Assembly (NCBI GenBank): GCA_030447745.1
Contig: JAUJOH010000008.1
Location: forward strand, 66,876 to 130,875
Reading direction: 5' to 3'
DNA length: 64,000 nucleotides
Origin: Chloroflexota bacterium
Lineage (GTDB): Bacteria; Chloroflexota; Limnocylindria; Limnocylindrales; CSP1-4
The notes beneath the pieces are model-generated. The model saw only the letters and a list, made by a program, of their open reading frames with translations, did no database searches and was not told where the DNA came from. Made by a program: the position numbers and the translations under genes. Below are positions 19,443 to 28,288 of this stretch, piece by piece (positions within the stretch are counted from its first letter, which is position 1; every line of letters starts with the position of its first letter).

Positions 19443-20351
19443 GTGGTGCCCCGCACGCGACCGGACCCGCACCGGGCGGTGACTGACCGCTCGGGGCTGG
19501 TGGTCGCGACCTACAACATCCGGGCGGCGATCGGGCCCGGCGAGCCGTTTCCGCCGGCCTGGTGGCGGCACGTCTCGCTCGACCGCCTCGAGCGGCTCGC
19601 GTCCGTGATCCGCTCGCTTGGCGCGGATGTCGTGACGCTTCAGGAGGTCACGGTCGTCAACGTCGACGGCAACCTGGTGGACCAGCCCGGCGAGCTCGCG
19701 CGGCTCACCGGAATGGACGTCCGCTACGCGGCCGCCGGCCATTTCCCCATCGTCGAGCCCGAAACCGGTCGCATCTCCGGGACGAGCCTCTGGGGCAACG
19801 CGGTGCTCAGTCGCCTCCCGATCGAGGCGTCGTGGGCCGCCGGGCTGCCGCGCGCCGCGCAGGACGACCTCGTCGAGCCGGTCGGTGAGTGCGACCCGCT
19901 CGACGGCGCCCCGCACCCGCTGGCCGGTGTCCGCTACGCCGACGCGCCGACCGGCGCGAGCGAGCCGCGCGTCGTCCTGCGATGCACCGTGTCGGCACCG
20001 CGCGGGCCGGTGCACGTCGTGGCGACCCACTTCACGCACGTCGGCGTCGAGCAGCGGCGCGCACAGGCGGCCTTCGTGGCCGAGGCGCTGGCGGCCCTCG
20101 AGGGCGCCGTCGTCGTGGCCGGCGACCTGAACGCGGCCATCGAGTCGCCGGCCCTCGAGCCGCTCCGGTCGACGCTGGCGGACTCGTTCACCGTGACCGA
20201 CACTCCGGAGGGAGACCCGGCCCGTCGCTCGTGCGGACCGTGGGCGATCGACCACGTCCTCGTCCATGGCCTGCGGCCCACGAGCTGCCGCGTCCACCGG
20301 GAGGCCGGCGACGCGTCCGATCACTGGCCGGTGGTGGCCGAGCTCCACTGA
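19443..20351 (+). CDS. Endonuclease/exonuclease/phosphatase family hydrolase
   Basis: A 302-residue metal-dependent phosphodiesterase-fold enzyme. The family blocks are in order: VATYNIR, TLQEV with the metal-binding Glu, VHVVATHFTH, VVVAGDLNA, and the terminal AGDASDHWPVVAEL carrying the catalytic Asp-His. Substrates in this family range from DNA to phosphoinositides, so a specific one cannot be given. Start is GTG 19443 or GTG 19446, both following TTGGAGAT. It lies just after the ABC operon terminator and overlaps the convergent valS end by 31 nt. Confidence 0.85.
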   Translation: MVPRTRPDPHRAVTDRSGLVVATYNIRAAIGPGEPFPPAWWRHVSLDRLERLASVIRSLGADVVTLQEVTVVNVDGNLVDQPGELARLTGMDVRYAAAGHFPIVEPETGRISGTSLWGNAVLSRLPIEASWAAGLPRAAQDDLVEPVGECDPLDGAPHPLAGVRYADAPTGASEPRVVLRCTVSAPRGPVHVVATHFTHVGVEQRRAQAAFVAEALAALEGAVVVAGDLNAAIESPALEPLRSTLADSFTVTDTPEGDPARRSCGPWAIDHVLVHGLRPTSCRVHREAGDASDHWPVVAELH

Positions 20352-23068
20352 GCCGCGGCCGCGCGACCGGCGCAGACGCGCAATCCGCTATCGGGCGAGT
20401 CGTCGACCACCGCGGCGGGCGCGCGCGACGTGAACCCCTCGTTCGCGAGGCGGGTGCGCGCCGAGGCGAGGTGGCCCTCGGCCTCCGCCAGCTCCTTCTC
20501 GAGCCGTGCGCGGTCGTCCGCCGCCGGCTGACCGTCGGGACGCTGGTCTGTCCGCACGACGGCCTCGACATCGCCGCTGATCACCGCCAGCCCACCCGGC
20601 GGACCGGCCGGAAACGCGCGGCGGTCCGGATGCCGCACCAGCGGACGCGCCCGGGCGAGCCGCTCGAGCGCCGGCCGGAGCACCTCGAAGGCGGGCGCGA
20701 GCCGCTCCGGCACGACGACCTCGAGCGGCAGCCAAGTGGCCGGCTCGATGCGCGCCTCCGCGCGGGCGTTGCGTACCCCGCGGACGAGCTCGACGAGGGC
20801 ACCGACCTCGGCCTCCGCGGTGATGTGCCGCTCCTCCACGCCAGGCCACCGGGCGACGATCAGGAGCTCCGGGTCATCGGCGCGGTGCGGCAGCGCGGCC
20901 CACAGTGCCTCGGTCACGAACGGCATGACCGGGTGGAGCAGACGCAGGTAGGTGTCGAGGGCACCGACCAGCGTCCACCACGTTGCCTCGCGCTCCTCTG
21001 GCGCGATCGAGTCGTCCGTCAGCCGGACCTTCGCGAGCTCCAGCCCCCAGTCGCAGAACTCGCTCCAGATGGCGTCGTACAGCACCCGGGTCACCTCGCC
21101 GAAGGCGAAGTCGGCCATCGCCCGGTCGACCGTCTCCGTGGCAGCGGCGGCGCGCGACAGGATCCAGCGCTCGGCCGGTCCCAGCCTCGGCGGGTGCGGT
21201 TCCCGGAGTGGCACGTCGCGGCCGATCGACGCCGGGCGCGCGCCGACCACGAACCGCCCGGCGTTCCACAGCTTGTTCGCGAAGTTGCGCGCGCTCTCGA
21301 CCTTGCCCGTGCCGAAGCGGATGTCGTTGCCCGGCGTCGTCCCGTGGATCAGCGCGAACCGCAGGGCGTCCGCGCCGAGCTCATCGATCGTCCCGAGCGG
21401 GTCCAGGACGTTGCCCTTCGTCTTGGACATCTTCTTCCCGTAGGGGTCGCGGATCAGCCCCGACAGGTAGACGACACGGAACGGCGCCTGGCCGGTGAGG
21501 TGGATCCCGAGCATCATCATCCGGGCGACCCAGAAGAAGATGATGTCGTAGCCCGTCTCCATGACCTGCGTCGGGTAGTAGCGCTCGAGATCCGGAGCGT
21601 CGTCGCGCGGCCAGCCGAGTGTCGAGAACGGCCACAGGCCGGAGCTGAACCAGGTGTCGAAGATGTCCGGGTCCTGCGTGAGCTCCGAGACCGGCCGCGG
21701 GCAGCCGTCGCATGTGGGGGGCCCATCCGGGCGATCCCAGACGGTGACGTGGCCGTCCGGGCAGTACCAGGCCGGGATCCGGTGTCCCCACCAGAGCTGT
21801 CGCGAGACGTTCCAGTCGCGGATCCCGGTCAGCCAGTGCTCCCAGACCTTCACGAACCGCTCCGGCAGGATGCGGGTCCGGCCCGAGCGTGTCGCGGCCA
21901 GCGCCTGATCCGCCAGCGGGCGCGTGCGGATGAACCACTGCGTCTTGAGGCGCGGTTCGACGATGTCGTCCGAGCGCTCGCAGCGCCCGATCGCCATCTC
22001 GTGGTCCCGCTCGCCCTCGAGGTCGCCTGACTCGTCGAGTGCCTCGATCATGCGCCGCCGCGCCTCGAACCGGTCGAGCCCGTCCCAGGGCGTCCCGGTA
22101 CCCGCGACGCGGCCGGCATCGTCGAGTACGGTCGGCATCGGCAGCCCATGACGGCGCCCCGTGGCGTTGTCGTCGTGATCGTGGGCCGGCGTGATCTTCA
22201 CGGCGCCCGTCCCGAACTGGGGCTGGACGACCTCGTCCGCGATGACCGCCACGTCGCGCTGGACGAACGGGATCCGGACCACCCGGCCGACCAGGGCGCG
22301 GTACCGCTCGTCGTCCGGATGCACCGCGACCGCGGTGTCTCCTAGGATCGTCTCCGGCAGGGTTGTCGCCACCGCGATACAGCGGTCGGGGTCCGGCGCC
22401 TCCGTCGCCGCGTCGACCAGGTGGTAGCGGATCGTCCAGAGCCGGCCCGTCTCCGGCGTCGCGACGACCTCGAGGTCGCTCACGCTCGTCCGGCAGCCCG
22501 GGCACCAGTTGACGAGCGCCTCCGTACGGTAGGCGAGCCCGTCGCGATAGAGCCTCGCGAAGGCGACCCGGACGGCCTCCGCCGAGCCCTCGTCCATCGT
22601 GTAGCGCAGGCGTCCCCAGTCGAACGAGCCGCCCACCCGCCGTTGCTGGCCGAGCATGACGGGCCGCGTCTCCTCGACGAACGCCCGCATCCGGTCGAGA
22701 TACCGGTCGCGTCCGAGCGACTGCCGGCTCTCGCCTTCGCGCGCCAGGATCCCGTCCAGCACGAACTGGGCCGCGATCGAGGCGTGATCGAGCCCGGGCA
22801 GGAAGAGCGCCGGTCGCCCGAGCATCCGGGCGTGACGGACCATCAGATCCTCGACCGCCGTCCGCTGGGCGTGGCCGAGGTGCAGCGACCCAGTGATGTT
22901 GGGTGGCGGCTGGATGATCGTGAACGGGTCCGCGTCCGGGTCCGCCCGCGACCCGGTGCCGTCCGGCGCGAAGACGTCCGCGGCGAGCCAGCGGTCGTAG
23001 ATCGCGGCCTCGAAGTCCGCCGGCCGGTACGCCTTGGGGAGCGTCCGGTCCGTCGTCGTGTCCGTCAT
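20321..23068 (-). CDS. valS: Valyl-tRNA synthetase
   Basis: A class I aminoacyl-tRNA synthetase of 915 residues, charging tRNA-Val. PPPNITGSLHLGHA carries the HIGH box, WCPGC and related segments mark the editing region, and GKKMSKTKGNVLDP is the KMSKS box with Thr in the fifth place. The anticodon-binding helical domain follows. The C-terminal coiled coil (LEKELAEAEGHLASARTRL) is present but the expected final ~25 residues are replaced by unrelated sequence that overlaps the neighbouring gene. ATG 23068 follows a GGGGAGG site. Expression is controlled by the T-box leader upstream. Confidence 0.95.
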   Translation of the reverse strand: MTDTTTDRTLPKAYRPADFEAAIYDRWLAADVFAPDGTGSRADPDADPFTIIQPPPNITGSLHLGHAQRTAVEDLMVRHARMLGRPALFLPGLDHASIAAQFVLDGILAREGESRQSLGRDRYLDRMRAFVEETRPVMLGQQRRVGGSFDWGRLRYTMDEGSAEAVRVAFARLYRDGLAYRTEALVNWCPGCRTSVSDLEVVATPETGRLWTIRYHLVDAATEAPDPDRCIAVATTLPETILGDTAVAVHPDDERYRALVGRVVRIPFVQRDVAVIADEVVQPQFGTGAVKITPAHDHDDNATGRRHGLPMPTVLDDAGRVAGTGTPWDGLDRFEARRRMIEALDESGDLEGERDHEMAIGRCERSDDIVEPRLKTQWFIRTRPLADQALAATRSGRTRILPERFVKVWEHWLTGIRDWNVSRQLWWGHRIPAWYCPDGHVTVWDRPDGPPTCDGCPRPVSELTQDPDIFDTWFSSGLWPFSTLGWPRDDAPDLERYYPTQVMETGYDIIFFWVARMMMLGIHLTGQAPFRVVYLSGLIRDPYGKKMSKTKGNVLDPLGTIDELGADALRFALIHGTTPGNDIRFGTGKVESARNFANKLWNAGRFVVGARPASIGRDVPLREPHPPRLGPAERWILSRAAAATETVDRAMADFAFGEVTRVLYDAIWSEFCDWGLELAKVRLTDDSIAPEEREATWWTLVGALDTYLRLLHPVMPFVTEALWAALPHRADDPELLIVARWPGVEERHITAEAEVGALVELVRGVRNARAEARIEPATWLPLEVVVPERLAPAFEVLRPALERLARARPLVRHPDRRAFPAGPPGGLAVISGDVEAVVRTDQRPDGQPAADDRARLEKELAEAEGHLASARTRLANEGFTSRAPAAVVDDSPDSGLRVCAGRAAAAQWSSATTGQ

Positions 23069-23351
23069 GGTCGCCTCCCCTGTCCGGCGTCCCGGTCCGA
23101 AAACAGAACGCCCCGCTCGTCCAGCGGACGAACGGGGTCGTGGTACCACCTGCTGGTTCGGTGACGGGGCGGGTCGCTCATCGCGGCCGCCGGGCTCCGG
23201 CACCCTCTCGGCGCGCTAACGGGCGCCATCCGCACGACTCGCGGGTGACCTTCGCGCGGGCGGTCCTGCGCGGCTCGCACCGTCCCGCGTTCGCTGCGTG
23301 GCCCTTGGCTGCGCTACTCCTCCCGGTCGTCGCCGTGAGGCGGCGAGTGTA
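23069..23351 (-). promoter_or_regulatory. Valine-specific T-box riboswitch leader of valS
   Basis: On the minus strand, TACACT (23351-23346) is a good -10, giving a leader of ~270 nt. The T-box sequence AGGTGGTACCACG (23152-23140) carries the conserved TGGNACC bulge. Its variable base is U, matching the A discriminator of tRNA-Val. It runs into a terminator with a 12-bp stem (23138-23127 with 23123-23112) and CGTTCTGTTTTC. AGTA and GAAGGTCACC upstream resemble the specifier loop, making GUC (23249-23247) the likely valine specifier. Uncharged tRNA-Val would stabilise the antiterminator and turn valS on. Confidence 0.88.
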
Positions 23352-23883
23352 GCACTGCCTCCGAGGGCGATCCGGGCGGCCTCCCGGCGGAGGTCTCGGC
23401 GGCGGCCTCGTCGGCCGGTCCGGCGCTCGTTGCCGGGAACTCCACGACCACGAGCGCGTGTCGGGGTGACCGGTTGTAGGCCGCCGCGAGGATCCCGCCG
23501 AGCAGGGCGCCGACGAGCGCCGCCACCGCTCCCACGGCCAGCGCCACGACGGGGATCACGAGCCACCAGCGGAGCTCGAGCTCCCGCAGCAGTCCCAGCT
23601 GGTCGCCGAACGGCAGGAGCCGTCGGGCGACGCCGAAGGTAAACGCCAGCTCCCGCTGCCAGTCGACCACCGCGCCGGAGAACCAGACGACGCCCGCACC
23701 GATTGCCGCGCCGAAGAAGAGACCGAGGGCGAAGCCGACCCACGCTCCGGCCGCCATGGCGGCACGCACGGAGACCGCAAGGCGGCCGCGGACGGCCCGT
23801 GTCCCGGGCCCGAGGGCGAGCGCCACAGGATCGCCGATCCAGCCCCCGTCCTGCCGCTGACCGTGCCGCCCGCCGGACCTCAC
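23314..23883 (-). CDS. Hypothetical membrane protein
   Basis: A 189-residue protein with two long hydrophobic stretches, AAMAAGAWVGFALGLFFGAAIGAGVVWF and WWLVIPVVALAVGAVAALVGALLGGILAA in part, joined by a soluble loop, and an acidic Pro/Ser-rich tail. No family is recognised with confidence. Its GTG start at 23883 overlaps the stop of the GH2 gene as GTGA, implying translational coupling and membrane partnership with that anchored enzyme. Its 3' end covers the promoter of the valS leader. Confidence 0.6.
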   Translation of the reverse strand: MRSGGRHGQRQDGGWIGDPVALALGPGTRAVRGRLAVSVRAAMAAGAWVGFALGLFFGAAIGAGVVWFSGAVVDWQRELAFTFGVARRLLPFGDQLGLLRELELRWWLVIPVVALAVGAVAALVGALLGGILAAAYNRSPRHALVVVEFPATSAGPADEAAAETSAGRPPGSPSEAVLHSPPHGDDREE

Positions 23884-26183
23884 CGAGCCGGGGTTCCGGC
23901 GCCGGACGCGCGTCCCACACCGCTGTCGTCATCCACCCCAACGTCGGGGCCGCTGCGCCCCCAGCCACGCAGGACGACGAGGAACGCGAGCGCCAGGATG
24001 GCGAGCGACAGGGCAATGCCGTAGACCAGGTAGCCGAGCCCTGGCCGCGACTTCTCGACCGCGACCGCCGCCGTCCTTCCCTGGCCGGCCTCGATCCCCG
24101 CGCCAACCACGTCGAGCCCGTCGGGCAGACGCCGGAAAACATCCCGCGCCACGGCAGCGGCCGGGCGCTCGGAGCCATCGGGCCGGAAGAGGCCGAAGTG
24201 CTCGACCTCCAGGTTCGGTCGGAGCGTCGCATAGTCCTCGAGCGTCCACCAGACGGCGGCGGAGACATATCCGCCCGGCCGGGTTGCTCGCTCCACGAGC
24301 AGCGGGCCGGAAGTCTCGCCGAAGATCCGGCGCTGCGCCTCCTGCCCGCCCGGCCCGTCCGCCCACCGCCCGAACTCCAGGACCACGACCGGCTTGCTCG
24401 GGAAGGTCTCCCCAGCCGCGGCGAGGGCGGTCGCCGTGTCGGCCCGAGCATCCGACCCGTAGAACACCCCGTGGTAGAACGTGAAGCCGTTCACGTCGAG
24501 CGCCTCGCTGGTGCGGTCCGCAGGGTTGAAGCCGTACGCGGCCTGACCCGTGAGCCGCGTCCCGTCGATCGCCCGGTCGACCTGGTGCAGCTCTCTCAGC
24601 GCCGAAGCTCGAGCCTCCTCGCCGGTGGACTCGTTGGCGAGACCGTGGAAGAGCACGGACGGGCGGTTCATGTCGCGGAGGGCCATCTCGCGCAGCATCT
24701 GCTGCGGGATGCCCCGGCGCATTGCGACGTCGACCGTCTGGGGCGTGTAGTGGTAGAGCGGGATCTCCTCCCAGACCGCGAACCCCAGGCGGTCGGCCAG
24801 GTCGAGGAGCGCCGGGTTGGCCGGCGAATGACCCGTCCGGACGAGCCGCGCACCGACGGACCGGGCGCGCTCGAGCTGATCGCGGATCCGAGTGGCGTCC
24901 GGCATCCCGCCGACGAGCGCGCCGTCCGCGTCTCGGCCGAGCCACTGGTCGTGGAGCGCCACGCCAGGCAGCGCGACGGGTCGGCCGTTGAGCCGCACCG
25001 CTGGGCCGTCGCCGTCGACCGCAACCTGCCGCAGGCCGAAGGTGTCGGTCAGCTCATCCACCGGGACGCCTCCCACGCCCACGACGGCCCGCACCACGTG
25101 CAGCGAGGGCGACGTCGGGCTCCAGGTGGCCGCCGCCAGCAGGAACGAAGCGTCGAGGCGCATGACCTCGCCCGGTGCCATGCGCTGCGGTTCGAGGACC
25201 TGTCGGGCGATCGGCGTCGGCCGGTCGATGAGCGCCGCTGGCGCCGGGTCAAGCAGGTTCGCCGGCGTGACGGTGGCGGGGAAGATCTCGACGGCGACGC
25301 GGGCCTTCACCGGATCGACACCGCTGTTGCGCACGACGACCGACACGTCAGCCCCGTCGAGGTGCGGCACTACATCGGCACGGACGACGTGGACCGCGTG
25401 GCTGGCCTCGAGCCAGACCGGGCGCGTCAGCCCGCCGAAATTCCACCAGTCGGCGAGACCCCACGGCACGATGTCGTTGCGGGAGCCCCACGCTGGGTTG
25501 TCGACCCGCACGGCCAGAACGTTCTCCTCGCCCGGGCGGGCGGCTCCCGTGGCGTCGAAGGCGAACGGCGTCGTCCCTCCTTCGTGGTACCCGAGCCAGT
25601 GCCCGTTCAGCCAGACGTCCGCCAGGTAGTTGGCGGCCCCGAACTTCAGGGTCACGGTCCTGCCGGACCAGAGGGCCGGCAACCGGAATCGCGTCCGGTA
25701 CCAGGCAGACTTCTCCGCCCGGTCTGGAATCGGGTTGACGGTACCGGGCACCTCGATCCGCGTCCACGAGCGGTCGCTGTACTCGGGCTGCTCGCGACCA
25801 CCAGCCTCGGCGAGGATGCCCTCGAGGCTCGCCTCCCGCGGGGTCAGCGACAGCGCCGTGTCGAGCCCGACGATCTCGTGGCGCCAGGTACCTGACAGGT
25901 CGACGCGCGGTCTGCCCTGCGGTGCGAAGGTCGGCACCGGGATCCCGTTCTGCATGGCGACCTGACCGCCGCGCACCTCGACGAGGTCGAGGGTCGGCGC
26001 GAGCTCGCCGGCGTCGGCGGCCGGCACGCAGCCGGCGATCGAAGCGGCCACACCGGCCAGCACCAGCCGACCGACCCACCGCTGCCGCAGCAGCGCCGCG
26101 CGCCACGCGTCGCCGGGCCGCGCTGCGAACCGGACCAGCCCCGTGCGCATGGGCACGCGCGCCGCGGCGCCGGCGCCCTTCAT
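23880..26183 (-). CDS. Membrane-anchored GH2-family glycoside hydrolase
   Basis: A 767-residue GH2 enzyme (beta-galactosidase/glucuronidase/mannosidase superfamily). An N-terminal lipoprotein-type signal ends in SIAGC. The sugar-binding jelly roll contains FGAANYLADVWLNGHWLGYHEGG, then comes an immunoglobulin-like domain and the TIM barrel with acid/base Glu in HGLANEST and nucleophile Glu in VVVLEFGRW. Near the C-terminus LVYGIALSLAILALAFLVVL is a transmembrane helix, so the enzyme is held to the membrane at both ends with its catalytic part outside. The start could be ATG 26183 or 26150. It is coupled to the membrane protein downstream. Confidence 0.88.
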   Translation of the reverse strand: MKGAGAAARVPMRTGLVRFAARPGDAWRAALLRQRWVGRLVLAGVAASIAGCVPAADAGELAPTLDLVEVRGGQVAMQNGIPVPTFAPQGRPRVDLSGTWRHEIVGLDTALSLTPREASLEGILAEAGGREQPEYSDRSWTRIEVPGTVNPIPDRAEKSAWYRTRFRLPALWSGRTVTLKFGAANYLADVWLNGHWLGYHEGGTTPFAFDATGAARPGEENVLAVRVDNPAWGSRNDIVPWGLADWWNFGGLTRPVWLEASHAVHVVRADVVPHLDGADVSVVVRNSGVDPVKARVAVEIFPATVTPANLLDPAPAALIDRPTPIARQVLEPQRMAPGEVMRLDASFLLAAATWSPTSPSLHVVRAVVGVGGVPVDELTDTFGLRQVAVDGDGPAVRLNGRPVALPGVALHDQWLGRDADGALVGGMPDATRIRDQLERARSVGARLVRTGHSPANPALLDLADRLGFAVWEEIPLYHYTPQTVDVAMRRGIPQQMLREMALRDMNRPSVLFHGLANESTGEEARASALRELHQVDRAIDGTRLTGQAAYGFNPADRTSEALDVNGFTFYHGVFYGSDARADTATALAAAGETFPSKPVVVLEFGRWADGPGGQEAQRRIFGETSGPLLVERATRPGGYVSAAVWWTLEDYATLRPNLEVEHFGLFRPDGSERPAAAVARDVFRRLPDGLDVVGAGIEAGQGRTAAVAVEKSRPGLGYLVYGIALSLAILALAFLVVLRGWGRSGPDVGVDDDSGVGRASGAGTPAR

Positions 26184-26193
26184 GACGCGGCGA

Positions 26194-27504
26194 TTACGCG
26201 GACTCGCCGCGCTCCGCGAGCCACTCCGCGTAGTTCGTCTCGTCGACGCCCTTGTCGACCTCGGTCTTGGTCAGCAGGAGCGGGACGCGACGCTCTCGGA
26301 TCGTCTCTTCCGTGATGATGCACTTGCGGACCTCGGCCCGCTCCGGGATGTCGTACATCACCTCGAGCAGCGCCTCCTCCACGATCGACCGGAGAGCTCG
26401 GGCGCCCGTCTTGCGGTCGAGAGCGACATCGGCCGCCGCGCGCAGCGCGCCCTCGGTGAAGGCGAGCTCCACCTTGTCGAGCGAGAGGAACTTCTGGAAC
26501 TGGCGGGTGACGGCGTTCTTCGGCTCCGTCAGGACCCGGACGAGATCCGCTGCAGTCAGCGCGGAGAGCGTGACGATGACCGGCAGACGCCCGATGAACT
26601 CCGGGATGAGCCCGAACTTCAGGAGGTCCTCTGGCATGAGCTTCTCGAGGATCCGGCCACGGTCCGCCCTGCTGACCGCGCCGGTCGACCCGAAACCGAT
26701 CGACCGCCGGCCCACGCGCTCCTCGACGATCTTCTCCAGGCCGTCGAAGGCGCCCCCGCAGATGAACAGGATGTTCGTCGTGTCGATCTGGATGAACTCC
26801 TGGTGCGGGTGCTTTCGACCGCCCTGGGGCGGCACGTTTGCGACCGTGCCCTCGAGGATCTTCAGGAGCGCCTGCTGGACGCCCTCACCGGACACGTCCC
26901 GGGTGATCGACGGGTTGTCCGCCTTGCGGGCGATCTTGTCGATCTCGTCGATGTAGATGATCCCGCGCTGCGCTCGCGCCACGTCGAAGTCCGCGGCCTG
27001 GATCAGGCGCAGCAGGATGTTCTCCACGTCCTCGCCGACGTAACCCGCCTCCGTGAGCGAGGTCGCGTCGGCGATGCAGAACGGGACGTCGAGGACCCGC
27101 GCCAGGGTCTGCGCGAGCAGCGTCTTGCCGGAGCCGGTGGGCCCAACGAGCAGGACGTTCGACTTCTGGAGCTCGACCTCGTCGATCTGGTGACCGGCGT
27201 TGACCCGCTTGTAGTGGTTGTACACGGCGACCGAGAGGACCTTCTTGGCCTTCTCCTGGCTGATCACGTACTGGTCGAGCGCGAAGGTGATCTGGCGCGG
27301 GTTCGGGAGCTTGGCAACCGAGGGCTTCGCCTTCGGCTGCTCGAGCATCTCCTCCTCGATGATCTCCTGGCAGAGGTTGATGCACTCGTCGCAGATGTAG
27401 ACGCCCTGTCCCGCGATGAGCTTGCGGACCTGCTCCTGACTCTTGCCGCAGAACGAGCACCGATACGGGACCTTGGGCCCCTTGGTGCCGCTCGTGGTGG
27501 TCAC
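26194..27504 (-). CDS. clpX: ClpX, ATP-dependent unfoldase of the ClpXP protease
   Basis: A 436-residue AAA+ unfoldase that feeds substrates to ClpP. The N-terminal zinc-binding domain is complete ([11 protein letters not shown] and [12 protein letters not shown]). Walker A is GPTGSGKT, Walker B is [11 protein letters not shown], and the ClpP-binding loop IGFGSTG and sensor regions are intact. It starts at GTG 27504 and lies 33 nt after clpP, in the conserved order tig-clpP-clpX. Confidence 0.97.
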   Translation of the reverse strand: MTTTSGTKGPKVPYRCSFCGKSQEQVRKLIAGQGVYICDECINLCQEIIEEEMLEQPKAKPSVAKLPNPRQITFALDQYVISQEKAKKVLSVAVYNHYKRVNAGHQIDEVELQKSNVLLVGPTGSGKTLLAQTLARVLDVPFCIADATSLTEAGYVGEDVENILLRLIQAADFDVARAQRGIIYIDEIDKIARKADNPSITRDVSGEGVQQALLKILEGTVANVPPQGGRKHPHQEFIQIDTTNILFICGGAFDGLEKIVEERVGRRSIGFGSTGAVSRADRGRILEKLMPEDLLKFGLIPEFIGRLPVIVTLSALTAADLVRVLTEPKNAVTRQFQKFLSLDKVELAFTEGALRAAADVALDRKTGARALRSIVEEALLEVMYDIPERAEVRKCIITEETIRERRVPLLLTKTEVDKGVDETNYAEWLAERGESA

Positions 27505-27537
27505 GCGCGTGGTCCCGTCATGTGCGGCCGGAGCCCC

Positions 27538-28245
27538 TTACTCCTTCGCCTTCTTCGACTCCGGCTCCGGCTCCGGCGTCGGCTCGCCGACCGACTCCGG
27601 ATCCGTCACCGACGAGCCTTCGCCTCCGGTCAGGCCCGCGTCGTGCGCCTGCGCGATGAGCGACTCGCCCGGCAGCGTGTAGACCGCATCGATGATGCCA
27701 TAGTCCTTCGCCTGGTCGGGGGCCATGAAGTAGTCGCGATCGGTGTCCTTCACGATCTTCTCGAGTGGCTGTCCAGTGTGGCGCGAGAGGATCTCGTGAT
27801 TGCGCTGGACGAGGAATTCCCACTCGCGCATCTGGATCACGGCGTCCGGCGCGTTGCCACGGAAGCCGCCGGAACCCTGGTGGATCATGATCCGGCTGTT
27901 CGGGAGCGCGTAGCGCTTGCCGGGAGCACCGGCGGCCAGGAGGACGGCGGCCATCGACGCCGCCATGCCGATGCAGATGGTGCTCACCGGAGCACGCAGG
28001 TACTGCATCGTGTCGTAGATCGCGAGACCGGAGTTGACGACGCCACCCGGCGAGTTGATGTACAGGCTGATGTCCTTCTCGGGATCCTCGGACTCGAGGA
28101 ACAGCAGCTGGGCGATGATCAGGTTCGCGAGGTGGTCCTCGATGGCGTCGCCCAGAAAGATGATCCGCTCGCGAAGGAGCCGCGAGTAGATGTCGTAGGC
28201 GCGCTCACCGCGACTCGTGGACTCGATGACCATCGGGACGAGCAT
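27538..28245 (-). CDS. clpP: ClpP, proteolytic subunit of the Clp protease
   Basis: A 235-residue serine peptidase forming the ClpP barrel. The catalytic Ser lies in [14 protein letters not shown], the His in [10 protein letters not shown], and the Asp further on. MLVPMVIE at the start matches family N-termini, so ATG 28245 is preferred over the longer frame. The C-terminus has an extra ~30-residue acidic, Glu/Pro/Ser-rich tail ending in KKAKE, beyond the normal ~200 residues. It lies between tig and clpX. Confidence 0.97.
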   Translation of the reverse strand: MLVPMVIESTSRGERAYDIYSRLLRERIIFLGDAIEDHLANLIIAQLLFLESEDPEKDISLYINSPGGVVNSGLAIYDTMQYLRAPVSTICIGMAASMAAVLLAAGAPGKRYALPNSRIMIHQGSGGFRGNAPDAVIQMREWEFLVQRNHEILSRHTGQPLEKIVKDTDRDYFMAPDQAKDYGIIDAVYTLPGESLIAQAHDAGLTGGEGSSVTDPESVGEPTPEPEPESKKAKE

Positions 28246-28288
28246 GGAATCTCCCTCTGAGGAGTGGGCGTCGAGTGAAGGGAGTCGG

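Noticed and set aside
18276-20348. 690-residue minus-strand open frame over the permease and hydrolase genes
   Set aside because: Both plus-strand proteins beneath it have clear family motifs; the antisense product has none.
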